A stretch of DNA of 64,000 nucleotides from Castanea sativa (Eukaryota; Streptophyta; Magnoliopsida; Fagales; Fagaceae), in contig NC_134020.1 of the NCBI RefSeq assembly GCF_040712315.1, forward strand, positions 33,949,751-34,013,750, given 5' to 3'. The position numbers were made by a program, and so were the translations under genes. The notes under the pieces were generated by a model, which did not search any database, had not been told where the DNA came from, and saw only the letters and a program-made list of their open reading frames with translations. Position 1 is the first letter of the stretch. Each line of letters starts with the position of its first letter. Below are positions 1 to 11,672 of the stretch, one piece after another.

Positions 1-666
1 CCTTAACTTGTTCGTTAGCCTAAGGGTGGGCAGGGGAGGGTAGTGGTTCTTAATCCCTAACTGCGAGCAAAAATCCCTGAAGGAGTCTTTGTTGAACTGC
101 TTCTCGTTGTTTGACACCAAGACCTTAGGGATTCCGTACTTGCAAATGATGTTCTTCCAAACGAAGCAACATACATTCTATTCTGTGATGGTAGCCAGGG
201 CTTCAACTTCTACCCACTTGGCGAAGTAATCTATGCCGACTATTAGGAACTTCAACTATCTCATTGCTATCGGGAATGGGCCTATGATGTCCAGTCCCCA
301 TTGAGCAAAAGGCCACGGGGCCACCATAGGGATGAGCTCTTCTGCCAACTGCTTAATGTCGTTGCTAAACCTATGGCACTTGTTGCAGGCTCTAATGTAG
401 GCCTGTGCATCCTTCTGCATGGTAGGCCAGTAGTATCCGGCCCGAATTATTTTGTGCACCAAAGACCGCGATCTTAAGTGATTCTCGCAGATGCCTTCAT
501 GGACTTCTCTTATGACATAATCTGCTTCTTCAGGGCTCATGCATCTTAGATACGGGCGGGAGAAGCCTTGCTTATGAAGGACATCTTTTATCATGACGAA
601 TCGTGCCGCCTGGACCTTCAGCTTACTCGCAGCCTCCTTACCGTCGTGTAGCGTGGCATTTTTCAA
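1..666 (-). pseudogene. gypsy integrase, 3' part outside window
   Basis: An open piece (666-256) shows the integrase zinc-binding H-H-C-C block ('HEGICENHL ... CNKCHRF'), then the start of the catalytic core ('WGLDIIGPFP'). The core continues to position 1 with '[15 protein letters not shown]' in another segment after a stop. The DDE core cannot be fully seen because it leaves the window. Confidence 0.85.
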
Positions 667-1102
667 ATAGCTATCGGCGTAGTCCAGTCGCTTCCCGAGC
701 TTATTTCCTGTATATCGACGTTATCGGTCAAAGGTGAAAGCTGAACAAAAGAAAGTACCTTCTCGGAGATAAGCATTTTTTCTGGGGATGCAGCTTTAGC
801 AAGGCGATTAGCTTGTTCGTTCTCCTTCCTTGGGATTTGGATGAACTCGGCACGCAACTCGCTTGTTCGTTTCTGCACTTGCTTTTGGTACTTCTTCATT
901 CTTTCTCCTTTGCACTTGTAGTTGCCATTTATCTGACTGATGAATACCTAAGAGTCACAATGTATGATCACACTTGTTGCTCTCGCGGCTTTAGCGAGGT
1001 CTAGTCCTGCCACCAGGGCTTCGTACTTGGCCTTATTGTTTGTTATTGGGAAGTCGAGTCAAACCATGCACTCAACTTTGTATCCTTTAGGGGAATGGAG
1101 CA
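663..1102 (-). pseudogene. second RNase-H-like domain (aRNH) of Tat-type element
   Basis: The end of the segment reads 'FIQIPRKENEQANRLAKAAS', the usual C-terminal part of the additional plant-type RNase H between RH and integrase in Tat elements. In-frame stops around 900-1000. Its presence is the main reason for the Tat assignment. Confidence 0.65.
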
Positions 1103-1555
1103 CTACACCAGCTCCTCCAGCCTTCCTGTTAGATGACCCATCCGTGTAAATGCTCCACTGATGGTGTTCTTATTCCCCTGGCCTTGCATATTAGTAAACT
1201 CCGCGATGAAGTTGGCGATTACTTGCCCCTTTATTGCGGTGTGCAGGCAGTACCATATGTCGAACTCACTTAGTTCTATCGCCCATAGCACCATTCGTCT
1301 GATGGCTTCAAGGATATTCATTACTCGCTGCAGAGGCTTGTTAGTCAGGACGATGATAATGTGAGCTTGGAAATATGGCTTCAACTTACGGGCTGCAGTA
1401 ACTAAAGTGAATGCAAGTTTCTCCATTGGTGGGCATCTTTCCTCCGCGCCTCGGAGTGCTCAACTGGTGTAGTACACGGGCATTTGCGTCCTATTTTCCT
1501 CCCTGACCAAGGCTGCACTGATGGCAGCTGGGGATACCGCCAAATAGAGGAAAAG
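1103..1555 (-). pseudogene. gypsy RNase H domain, broken
   Basis: Follows the RT thumb. The open stretch 1426-1103 has 'LVTAARKLKPYFQAHIIIVLT' and 'WAIELSEFDIWY', typical of the RNase H domain directly joined to Ty3/gypsy RT. Stops near 1430-1550 break it from RT. Confidence 0.75.
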
Positions 1556-2540
1556 CTATTCCCTAGGCTTGGAGGGACTTAGCAATGGTGGGGAAGAGAG
1601 GTAGGTCTTTAAATCCTTGAACGCTTGTTGACACTCGACGGTCCACTCGAAAGACTTCTTTAATGTATTGAAGAAAGGTAGGCATTTGTACGTTGCCCGT
1701 GATACAAACCTATTCAGTGCTGCTACTTTGCCGTTGAGGCTTTGGACTTCCTTCACGTTTCTTAGCGGCGTCATTTCCATAATGGTCTGGACCTTGTCGG
1801 GGTTGACTTCGATACCTATCTGAGATACCATGAAATCCAAGAATTTTCCAGTTGTCACCCCGAATGTGCACTTGCTCAGATTGAGCTTCATGTTGTAAGA
1901 GTGGAGGGTGTTGAAGGTTTCCTTGAGGTCGTTTAACTGATCGCCTTCTCTTCGACTTTTCACCAGTATGTCATCAACATAGACTTCGACATTCCTTCCA
2001 ATCTTATGTGTAAATATCTTGTTCATGAGCTTTTGATACGTCGCGCCCACGTTTTTGAGTCTGAATGGCATCACTTTATAGCAGAATAGCCCTTGGCTTG
2101 TGACAAACAAAGTCTTCCCTTGATTGGCTTCATTTAGCTTGATCTAGTTGTAGTTAGAGAAAGCATCCATGAAGCTTAGCAACTGGTGGAGAGCTGTAGA
2201 GTCTATGAGAACGTTAATCCGCAGTAGCGGGTAACTATCCTTGGGGCATGCTCTATTCAGGTTCGTAAAATCTATGCACATTCTCCACTTCCCGTTGGCT
2301 TTCTTGACCATCACCATATTGGCCAGCTAATCGGGGTAATATACTTCCTTGATGAAGTTTGCGTTTTGAAATTTGCAGACTTCTTCCGCAATAGCCCGAT
2401 CCCACTCTTGGGCGAATACTCTCTTCTTCCGTCGGACAGGTGGAAAAGTAGGTGATACATTCAACCTGTGTTTTATGACTGAGGGGTCGATCCCTGTCAT
2501 GTCTTCAAGACTCCAGGTGAAGACATCCTGATTCTCCTAG
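1556..2540 (-). pseudogene. gypsy reverse transcriptase, broken
   Basis: The open part (2110-1556) holds the catalytic box as YVDD ('VEVYVDDILVKS') and the 'MPFRLKNVGATYQKLMN' block upstream, then the thumb/connection region. The N-terminal half (2540-2111) is still recognisable in translation but contains stops. It would have copied element RNA into DNA. Dead copy. Confidence 0.88.
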
Positions 2541-2740
2541 AGAAAAGTGGTGAGTGCTTGGCGGATAGGCGGACTGGCAAGGGTGCCAATCCTAGTTGTC
2601 TGGTCGAGTCTAGAATCATCAAGATGTATCTCTTCAAGTCTTTCAACAGGCTCCGCCACCGCCTAATGTTCTTCTATATTCATGGCCTGAAGATGGTCGT
2701 CTATCTCCAACATAGCTATGTAACACTCGCGAGTAGCCAC

Positions 2741-3202
2741 CTAATCTCCACGTAATTCTCCCACTCCATCCTCAGTAGGGAATTTGATCATTAAATGGTA
2801 AATTGAAGTTACCGCTTTCCACGAGTTGAGGGTAGGCCTTCCTAAGATGGCATTGTAAGCGAACGAGCAGTCAACCATGAGGAATGTCACGTCCTTAGTG
2901 ATCTGTTGGAGGTAATCACCAACCGTGACAAGTAACGTGATTGCATCGAGGGGGAATACCCTCGTTTCCCCAAAACCAACGAGCGGAGCGTTAGTCGGAA
3001 CCAGCCGTTCTCTGTCAATCCTCATTTGCTGGAATGCTGGGTAGTAAAGGATGTCGGCAGAGCTGCCATTGTCAATCAGGACCCGGTGTGTGTTGTAATC
3101 CCCTATTCGTATGCTAACAACTAGTGCATCATCATGCGGGTGGTGGAGATGGTGAGCATCTTCCTCTGAAAACCCAATGATGGGGTTGTTGACTTGTGCC
3201 AT
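2741..3202 (-). pseudogene. gypsy aspartic protease segment
   Basis: An open 153-codon segment with the retropepsin active site as 'VLIDNGSSADIL' (D-x-GSS) and the downstream 'YNAILGRPTLN' (ILGR) motif, as expected for an LTR-element protease lying between gag and RT. It is a piece of a polyprotein, not a stand-alone gene. The flanks carry stops. Confidence 0.85.
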
Positions 3203-3409
3203 ATTGGGAAGAACGCCCGTGAGCTGGACGTTCTAAACCATCCTTAGGTAAGTCTTGTGAGCCTTTTTAGTGGAGAAAAAGGTTGTAGTTCCACCCACGA
3301 TCATCCTTATGTCTCCTATGGGCGGCCTAGAACGTTCGTTCTCTCGCCGTATGGGTGGCTCTTGTGGTGTGTCCGTCTTCTCTTTGCTGACAAACCTCTG
3401 CAACTTTCC

Positions 3410-4659
3410 TTACCAGATAAGAGCTTCAATTTGCTGCTTTAGGTCGTAGCAGTCAAATGTGTCGTGCTCATGATCTCGGTGGAACCAGTAGTACTTATCT
3501 CGAGACCTCTTGTTAGGGTCCCCCTTTAGCTTCCCTGGGAATGTCAAGGCTCCTTCATCTTTGATCTGCATTAAGACTTCATCAATCGGGGCATTTAAAG
3601 GCGTAAAGTTTGTAAACCTCCCAGTAGGGGTTTGGATCGCCCATCTTCTCGTCGGCCCCCAATCCTTGTTTTCTTTCGTCTTCTGTCCTGCCATGCTTCC
3701 TCTTGTCTTTCGTTCTTCTTAGGTCTATCTTCTCGGGCCAGCAACGCGTTTTCAATGTTCATATACTTGGTTGCCTTGTAGAGTACCTCTGACATAGTTT
3801 TGGGGTCATTTTTGTATAAGGAAAACAGAAACTTACCTTTCCGTAGTCCGTTGGTGAATGCTGCCACGAGTATCTTATTGTTGGTCTCGTTAATTGAGAA
3901 TGCCTCCTTGTTGAAACGTGTTATGTAGGATCTCAGCTTCTCCTCCTCCCGTTGTTTGATATTCATTAGGCACGCCATGTTCTTCTTGTGTTTGTGCCAT
4001 CTAATAAAGTGCGAGACGAATTGGGCGCTCAACTCTTTAAAAGTGCCGATGGAACTCAGTGTCAACTTACTGAACCATACCTTTGCAGGACCTTTTAGCG
4101 TTGTTGGGAAGGCCCGATACATGATTTCGTCTTCCACCCCTTGTAGGTGCATTAGTGTCTTGAAGGTCTCCAGGTGATCGAGGGGGTCCTTACTGTCGTC
4201 GTAGGCTTCCACCTGGGGCATGCGAAACTTTGGCGAAAGAGGGAACGAACCGACGGATGCAGGGAAGGGCGAGTCTGTTCGGTGGACTAATTCATCAAGA
4301 TCGTTCGATACCCATCCTAGGGCGTTCATCATGAAGCCCATTCGTTCCTTCATCATCTGTATCTCGGCTACTATATGTGACTGTGGAGTATTTGCGGCAG
4401 ACGGATGACTTGTATCCTATCGCTCTTGTTTGGTTCGAGCGTTGCTGCCTTCCGGCCCCTCTTGGTTCCTTCTCTCGGCGTTGGTTCCTTCCTGGTCCTC
4501 CTCCTAAGTTTTATGTACCGCGTTCTTTTGGCGCAGTTGCTCTTCTAGATTATGGTTTTTCTTGGTAAGGCGTTCTACAGCTACACCGAGCGTTTGAACT
4601 TGTCTTTTGAGGGCGGTTGTACGTGGTTCGTCCCTTTGATTGTTGGTGGTGGTTGCCAT
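3410..4659 (-). pseudogene. gypsy gag, broken
   Basis: The likely original start is at 4659 (MATTTNN...), but stops separate it from the longest open part (4356-3595). That part has the retrotransposon gag core: the W-F segment 'GPAKVWFSKL', then 'F..HF' and 'LRSYITRFN'. A frame change near 3690 leads into a second open piece ending at 3410 with 'HRDHEHDTFDCYDLKQQIEALI', the region just before protease in Tat-like elements. Gag forms the particle that packages element RNA; this copy is not intact. Confidence 0.85.
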
Positions 4660-4727
4660 TGAGCGAGTGAGTACCATGTAACTCTTTGTCCGGGAAGCGG
4701 TAGTATGGCTTACTTCCTACTTTCTTC

Positions 4728-4744
4728 CCATAGACGGCGCCAAC
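4728..4744 (-). other. Primer-binding site of gypsy element
   Basis: On the minus strand the sequence next to the LTR reads TTGGCGCCGTCTATGG, a TGGCGCC-type PBS directly abutting the CA end of the LTR. Its position fixes the element's orientation. Confidence 0.75.
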
Positions 4745-5381
4745 TGATGATGCTGAAAATCGTCAGTGAGCCACACAGTCCTCACGTACTCTAAGCAAGA
4801 CTTGCACAACACACAGGGAAGAAGAATAACCTATGAAGGGTACCGGTGTGGTATCGGCCAAAGACCCTCCAACGGCCAAGTTAGAGAAATATCTTTTTCA
4901 TAACTCTAGAATGCCAGAGCTAAGATAAATTAAGCGTACGTTGGTTTGTGAGGGTCTTGGGGTTTTTATAGTAGCATAGGGTTGACATTCGTTTTTTGGC
5001 TAAGAAGATCTTTCCTTGTGGGAGAGATCTTTTTTAATTCGCGCATCTTGCGGAATCCTTTCCTTGTAGGAGTCTTTTTTATTAGGATTTATCGTGGGGC
5101 ATAAGATATTTCCTTATATATTTATACGTGAAGCTTAAGTAAAATATATGCTGGACCTGTCAAGAGTTTCTCTTGCCCTCATCAGCTTCAAGTCGTCAGC
5201 TTCTCATTCCGTCTATGCCTTCTGGTTGTCTCATAATCGCACCAAGGATCTTGAGGCGCACCCGTTAGTTTTAGGTTGGACCCGTCAGCTTTATGGTGTC
5301 GTTTAAGGGTACACAAGCGAAATCGTCAAATACAATCGGGTCCGTCAGCTTTTACTTAGACTTCAAGAATTACCCTCATCA
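4745..5381 (-). repeat. 5' LTR of the gypsy element
   Basis: About 637 bp, starting TGATGATG and ending CCCTCATCA on the plus strand, so it has TG...CA ends. The edge at 4745 directly abuts the primer-binding site. The outer edge at 5381 is followed by CTTAT, the expected target-site copy, whose partner lies outside the window. Not checked against the 3' LTR. Confidence 0.8.
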
Positions 5382-5683
5382 CTTATATATAGAAATACAT
5401 GTAGGTAGTGGCAGATAATTATTTTGATTTATTTTTAATTAGTGAAATGTAGTGTCTCATGTTATATATATTAAATATAGAATAAAACTTATATATCAAT
5501 ATTTGCGGTGTATTGCTATTTTTTGAAAACATAACCACAAATTGCATGGTACAAGTGTAGCTTTTGCACCTCCACCATAGTTAGCGGCATGCTAACTGCA
5601 TTTGGTAGTTAGTTTTGGTCAGTTAATGTGTGGTCATGTGGTCGGAGCAGTTTTTTGTGCACCCTTGTCCCTAAGGATATTTA

Positions 5684-5863
5684 GGGTCTATTTGGGATTC
5701 GCTTATTTTGCTGAAAGTACTGTAGATAAAGGTAAAAGTTAGCTGAAATAGTACAGTGGGACTTGTGAATAGTACCAAATGTGCAATGAGACGCATGAAT
5801 AGTAGAAAAAAATAAACTGAATAGTAAAAGAAGTTGACAAAAATAATCTTGTCAAACAGACAC
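5684..5863. mobile_element. MITE, PIF/Harbinger (Tourist)-like
   Basis: About 180 bp. Left end GGGTCTATTTGGG; right end, reverse-complemented, GTGTCTGTTTGAC. Both flanks are TTA, the 3-bp target duplication usual for PIF/Harbinger elements. No coding capacity. Confidence 0.7.
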
Positions 5864-5866
5864 TTA

Positions 5867-6047
5867 GTCCAAAAAGTCGTTTTTGTGTTAACATTACCTT
5901 ACCCTATTGATCAACACGCATGTGCATGTCTCAAATCGAAACATTTGAATGAAAGTTGTGCATTGACATAAAGCAACTCTTCACAATTCAAAACTATTAC
6001 ACATATTATGAGCAAGACACCAATAGTTCAACCCCCACCAGGAAAAA
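5867..6047. other. Short AT-rich spacer
   Basis: Between the MITE and the SINE. No gene or repeat structure recognised. Confidence 0.5.
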
Positions 6048-6235
6048 AAATATTTTATATATTTTTTATACAAAATAGAGAAATTCTATTCTATCATAAT
6101 TTAAATGTATATGTATGTGAAGTTCATTTTTGGAGACTTGAACAACGACCCTTACTCCTCCACACCCCACAAGTATTTATACTTGTGGAGTGACCATCGC
6201 GCCAAGACAAGAGTGCATGGTGGTACTCCCAGAAA
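6048..6235 (-). mobile_element. tRNA-derived SINE, minus strand copy
   Basis: Its reverse complement matches the SINE at 9109-9266: the box-A-like block 'TTGGCGCGATGGTCACTCCA', the middle 'AAGTATAAATACTTGTGGGGTG', the box-B-like 'TTCAAGTCTCCA', and a tail resembling 'TAGAATAGAATTTCT'. Edges are approximate. Confidence 0.7.
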
Positions 6236-7968
6236 AATCTAGAACTATCACAACTAGTTACTCTCAAAGCACAAAAATGAGAAAGATATATAATCATTGT
6301 AATTAATTATTTTTAGTAGCTAAATTGGCATTTCTTACTGTTTCTAACAAAAATATATAACCTCATACAGTCATACATTCTCCAAATTTAAAAGTCTGAG
6401 AAATTTCAAAATAGATGATATGATTATTATTAAAACAACAAAAAAATAGTAATCTTATTAAAGTGTAATTCACTTTATATTATAGGTGACTATGTGAAAT
6501 GATTTATTAATAATTTTATTTCAATTTTAAAATAAAATCAATATTAAAAATTTGGAAAAAAAAATAAATTCCTTTTTTTTGGCTAATAGACATGTATTTT
6601 ACGACATCCCTAGGACTAATGAGGTTAATAAGAAACTCAAAATTTTGTATAAAGTGGGTTAGTTATAATAATCGTAAGAATGTCTTTATTGCAAATCGAC
6701 TTGGTCAAATCTTGACTACCAACCAAAAGAAAAAAAAAAATTCCCACCAACTTGATCAAATTTCAGGCAAGATCTGGAACTCATTTAGAGAGAGGGCGGG
6801 TGATGTATAAGGTTCAAATTCCCCCTCCAATTTAAAACGTATAAAATAAAGTAGAGCGAGTGAGACAAAGGTTTACGAGGACTCAAGATCTTTGTGAATG
6901 AGAAACTTGAATCAAAGGTTTCTTTCTTGGTATTGGTTGTCATTTTGGGGGGGGGGGGGGGGGAGGGAGACATCTTTGTGTTCTATTATTATGGGCATAT
7001 ATGTGAATTTGGGGACAGATCGATGTAGTGGGGAGAGACAAAAAGAAGAGATTTTGATATTGAAAAAAATAGAGCGACAAAAAAATGATAATATATATAG
7101 ATAGATAGATAGATGCACACACAATTATTAATTTTTTTTGGCAAGGATTTGTTGCAATCTTGGTGGCAGTATGTCCTGCATAAAGGTGGATATGACAATA
7201 TGTTAAAATGACAATATGTTAAAATGACATCTGTTCTATTTGTGTTTCTCACTCCTCTCTCTCACATGTTCAAACATTATGTAGGACTTGTTGTAACCTT
7301 AATTGTAGCAAATTCTAGCTCTTATTTTTTAACTACTCAACAATACATGCAATGTACGAAATATTTCAATAAAATATGATTTTATCTACAAAAAATAATT
7401 ATTTCTATTTTATTTTTTGTAAATATTTATAGGTTGGGTTCAAATTACAAGTGTAATTTTAAGTAATATTATATTGCTGAATATTTTTTTATTTGATAAC
7501 AATTTTTTTACTATCTGAGGTTATAAAATTTCAAAATGATTGAGATAAATAATTATTTCATCTTTTAAATGTTTAAATTTCAAGTTTTATATTTTAAAAA
7601 TATGGATAAAATAGTAAATAATATCTGATTAGTACAAAATTTGGAATGCGTGTTAAGAACATAGAGAATGTGTAATACAATGGTGAGAATTTCAAAATAT
7701 TAATTCAATAAAAAATTATTAGTTGAAGTACATTATTTAAAGGTATACTAGTGTAATTTGATCTGATCCTATATGAAATCTGATAATTATAATAATAGAT
7801 ATTAATAAACATTTATTTTGATTATGTTTAACTATGAGATATTACAGATGAAATTTAATAGTTATGATATTTTATTAATTGGTATTTAACTATTTATTAT
7901 GTTTGTGTTTTTATATAGAAATATTTAATATATAATTATGGTAATTACTAATATATATTTATTATGAT
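6236..7968. other. Gene-free AT-rich DNA
   Basis: No coding region supported. Contains a G-run at about 6947-6963, a short GATA run near 7100 and many A/T homopolymers. The short ORFs here overlap each other on both strands and look like chance. Confidence 0.6.
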
Positions 7969-8148
7969 GAGTAATGCTAGAAATAAAAAAAATTTTATAA
8001 AAAAATTTACAAACTGTTGATGTGATGAGTGGTTATTGGCAAATGAAAAAAATGTTATAAAATGTTAGACACATAAACCAATAAGAAGTTAGACACATAA
8101 ACAGTGTGTAAAAATGTTATAAAATAGTTTGTAAATTTAACATTACAC
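7969..8148. mobile_element. Small TIR element (MITE), degenerate
   Basis: Left end 'GAGTAATGCTAGAAAT'; right end reverse-complements to 'GTGTAATGTTAAATTTAC'. The inner parts repeat 'AAAATGTTATAAAAT'. Flanks TATTATGAT and TATTTTGAT are a possible 9-bp target duplication with one mismatch, inside the AT-rich repeat field. Confidence 0.5.
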
Positions 8149-8513
8149 TTATTTTGATTGAATTTTTTATAGAAAATATTAAATATTAAATTTAATACTA
8201 AAATTTTGATCATCATATAGTATTTAAATAATTATGGTATTTTATTAATTGGTATTTAACTATTTTTTATGTTTGTGTTTTTATATAGAGCTTTTTAATA
8301 TATAATTATGGTAATTACTAATATATATTTATTATTATTGATTATTTTATAGAAAATATTAAATATGACCATTATATAGTATTTAAATAATTATGGTATT
8401 TTATTTATTGGTATTTTATAATTAGATATTATACAGATGGAATTTAATAATTAGGTATTTTATTAATTGGTATTTAACTATTTATTATGTTTGTATTTTT
8501 ATAGAGAACTATT

Positions 8514-8554
<41 letters not shown>

Positions 8555-9108
8555 GAGTTATGCTAACGAGTGCCATTAGGATATTGGTTAATAATCCATT
8601 TTAGGAAAGTTTTGATACCACTTTTATGGGAAATGAAAAAAGCTGTCATTATGTAATTTTGGTAATTATTAATATATATTTAGTATGATTGATTTTGTAT
8701 AGAAAATATTAAATATGAAATTTAATACTAAAATTATGGTCATTATGTAGTATTTATTAATAGGAATAATTTATTATTGTTTTTTTAATTTGGAATTATT
8801 AAATATAAATAATTGATATTTATTAATAGATATTTATTATAACAGTGGTTGTATATAAACTATTGAATATGAATTTGATAATTATGGTATTATTTAATGG
8901 GCATTAATTATGGTTGTGTATTTATATGGAACTATTAAATATATAATAAGAATTTGATAGTTATGATATTATCTAATGGGTATTAATAATGGTTATTTAT
9001 TTATTTATTTATATGGAACGTTAAATATATAATAATTGATAATTATTAGAAAATATTTATTATGATTATGTTTTATATGAAATATTAGATATGAATTTGA
9101 TAATTATG

Positions 9109-9266
9109 ACCACCTCACACCCTTGGTGCGGTGGTCACTCCATAAGTATAAAAACTTGTGGGGTGTGAGGGGTAAGGGCTAAGATTCAAGTCTCCAAGAG
9201 GGAGTTTCACACATCTTTACACTTAGATTATTCTAGAATAGAATTCTATCTTGTATCAATTTTTTT
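9109..9266 (+). mobile_element. tRNA-derived SINE with 13-bp target duplication
   Basis: Starts with 'CACCCTTGGTGCGGTGGTCA' (box-A-like), followed by 'AGATTCAAGTCTCC' (box-B-like), as in pol III promoters of tRNA-derived SINEs, and ends in a T-run. TTTGATAATTATG flanks it at 9096-9108 and 9267-9279. A second copy lies at 6048-6235. Non-coding; would depend on LINE machinery. Confidence 0.8.
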
Positions 9267-9795
9267 TTTGATAATTATGGTATTTATGAATAGTTATTAG
9301 TTATGGTTAGGTTTTTAAATAGGAATTACATAATATATAATTATGGTAATTTTTAATAGTTACTGTATTTATTATGATTGCATTTATATAAGAAATACTA
9401 AATATGAAATTCAATACTCATCTTAAAAATATTATGAAATTTGATAATTATGGTAATTATTTATAGGTATTTGTTATGATTATTTTTTTATGTGCAATTA
9501 TTAAATATATAATTATGATATTTATTGATAGATAATTATTATGTTTTTTTTTATAAATGGAATATTAAACATGAATTTAATTACTAGGTTATTTATTAAT
9601 AGGTATTAGTTATGGTTGTGTTTTTAAATAGGAATTACATAATATATAATTATGGTAATTTTTAATAGATACTACATTTATTATGATTACATTTGTATAG
9701 GAAATATTAAATATGCAATTTAATACTCATCTTAAAAATATTATGAAATTTGATAATTATGGTAATTATTTATGATTATGTTTTTATGTCTAATT

Positions 9796-9846
9796 ATTAT
9801 TTATAGAACTATTTTTTTTTGGAGTAGAATTATTTATAGAACTATT
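9796..9846 (-). mobile_element. Micro-insertion: 15 nt between 18-bp direct repeats
   Basis: ATTATTTATAGAACTATT occurs at 9796-9813 and 9829-9846. Between them is TTTTTTTGGAGTAGA. On the minus strand this reads TCTACTCC plus an A-run, like the end of the LINE at 39739 (ACTCATCC plus A-run). Confidence 0.8.
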
Positions 9847-10050
9847 AAATATATAATTACGATAATTGTTAATAAATATATACTTTGATTTGTTACAATA
9901 ATTTTTTTAGGATGATTTGTTACAATATTTAGGATTATATGGTTTATTTATTTATTTAGGTATGAAGTTTGAAAATTATAGTATTTATTATTATTCATTT
10001 ATTATGATTGTGTTTATATGTGAAACTATATATTCTACTATTAGTTATTT

Positions 10051-10208
10051 GAGAAATTATTATGTACTCCCGGAGTACCATAAATACGTATTCTCTCCTT
10101 TCACATGAATGGTGGATTTCATTAATTAAATTTATGATGGGGCCTACCATTCATGTGAGAGGGAGAAGTACGCATTTATGGTATTCCAAGAGTACTTAAT
10201 AATTTTCC
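10051..10208. mobile_element. MITE with 9-bp target duplication
   Basis: 158-bp near-palindrome. Each arm has 'GTACTC..GAGTACCATAAAT' and 'CACATGAATGGT'. The flanks at 10042-10050 and 10209-10217 are both TAGTTATTT. The 9-bp duplication suggests Mutator-type mobilisation. Confidence 0.8.
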
Positions 10209-10401
10209 TAGTTATTTATTTTGATTGTGTTGTATATGGAACTATATATCTTACAATTTAAAGCAAATATAATGTGTTAAGATTTTAATGGCTGTTTTAA
10301 ATAAATAATGGAATTTAAATTAAAAAATACCCCTTATTTTGTTTGTAAATTATGAAGACTAAAATGATAAGGTGGCACAATTGTATGATTTCAACCAAAA
10401 A

Positions 10402-10446
10402 TTGATTTTATATATTTTTTTTTTGATAAGTTGATTTTATATATTT
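10402..10446 (-). mobile_element. Micro-insertion: 13 nt between 16-bp direct repeats
   Basis: TTGATTTTATATATTT occurs at 10402-10417 and 10431-10446. The insert, on the minus strand, is CTTATC plus seven A, identical to the tail start of LINE ends at 30215 and 42881. Confidence 0.85.
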
Positions 10447-11672
10447 ATTAATAGACAATAAATTTGATTCTATTTGTATATGAAATATTAAGTATGAAAT
10501 TTAATAATTATGAAATTTATTAATATGTATTTATTATGATTGTATCTTTATGTGGAATTATATAATATATAATAGTGGTAATTTTTGATAGATATTTATT
10601 ATATAAATTTTTTCATATTCTATAGTCGGTAACTCATGCAATGTATGAGAAAATTTTATCATTATAGGATTTTTTGATAAATTATAGATGGGCCGGGTAT
10701 AAGGAAAAAAAATTAGAGAATAATGTTAGGATTTTTGAAAAAATATAAACTTTTTAAATAGAAAAAGTTGCCGTTTAACTAAAATTTAACCCAAAATTTG
10801 AAGTACTTAATGTGAATCCTCTAACGTTCCATCATGATACTCATTGATCAAAACCTCAGAAATGAAATTTGGCAAAAAGAGATTTTTTTTATATAAATTA
10901 GTTAAAGATGAACTCTTAGCGCACCCAAGTTTCTCTAAAAACGGATGGAGCCCTCTTTAGACTTAAAGGGGCCATGGCCTCTCAAATTCCAAAATGTTTT
11001 AAATATTTTATGTGTCTTTTGGTTAAAATTAAACTTTTTGCCTTCAAAAAAAAAAAGAAAAAAAGAATTGGCGCCACTCAAATTCATTTTTTTATTGAAA
11101 TAATATGCATTACAATATTTTTAAGTGGTTCTAATACATTAATAATTAAGGCATGTGGCTAAATAAAATTCATTGTCAAATCCAAAATAAAAGACATATT
11201 TGATATGAATAATAAAATATAATCTAAAGAATTCAGAAAAAAAAAAAAAAAAAAATCTAAGGAGTACTTTTAGGTCTTGTCATCCCATTTTCAACGGTGC
11301 ACTCACGAATAATGTGTTTAACATGTTTTCAAAATTTTCTTCAATACTTAAATTTCCCCTCAATTTTTTTTCTTCTTACTTGATGGTATTTAATATGTTT
11401 CATTTTTAACTCACGAAAGAATGCAAAGTCACAGGAGATGTCAATTGAAAAGAAAAGAAGAAGAGTTTTTTAAGAGACTGATTGATCGAAATGATATTCT
11501 TAAAATGATTATTGATTGGTATATGGCTATTGTTTTGTTATTTGTGAGCCAAATAATTTATATATATATTAGGCGTATAATGTATTCCACAAATTTGTTA
11601 GTATTGTAATTTGCAAGTTGTAAATGAAGTTTTTTTTTTGGGAAATATACATTCAAATGCTTAAGAGGTTAA

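Larger units (their letters stand above)
1..5381 (-). mobile_element. Ty3/gypsy LTR retrotransposon, Tat-like, decayed, truncated by window edge
   Basis: Read on the minus strand the order is 5' LTR (4745-5381), primer-binding site, gag, protease, reverse transcriptase, RNase H, a second RNase-H-like segment and integrase, which runs off the window at position 1. The 3' LTR is therefore outside. Stops and frame changes interrupt every domain, so the copy is not coding-competent. The extra RNase-H segment upstream of integrase and the TGGCGCC-type PBS point to the Tat branch of Ty3/gypsy; that placement is from family knowledge. Confidence 0.93.
7740..10620. repeat. Degenerate AT-rich repeat field
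   Basis: Blocks built on 'AATTATGGTATTTATTAATAGG' and 'ATTATGATTGTGTTTTTATATAGAAC' recur throughout. The clearest pairs are about 7855-7970 with 8220-8340, and about 9290-9460 with 9600-9770 (spacing about 310 bp). It is interrupted by a (TA)n run at 8516-8552, a SINE, a MITE and two micro-insertions. No ORF of note. Confidence 0.7.
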
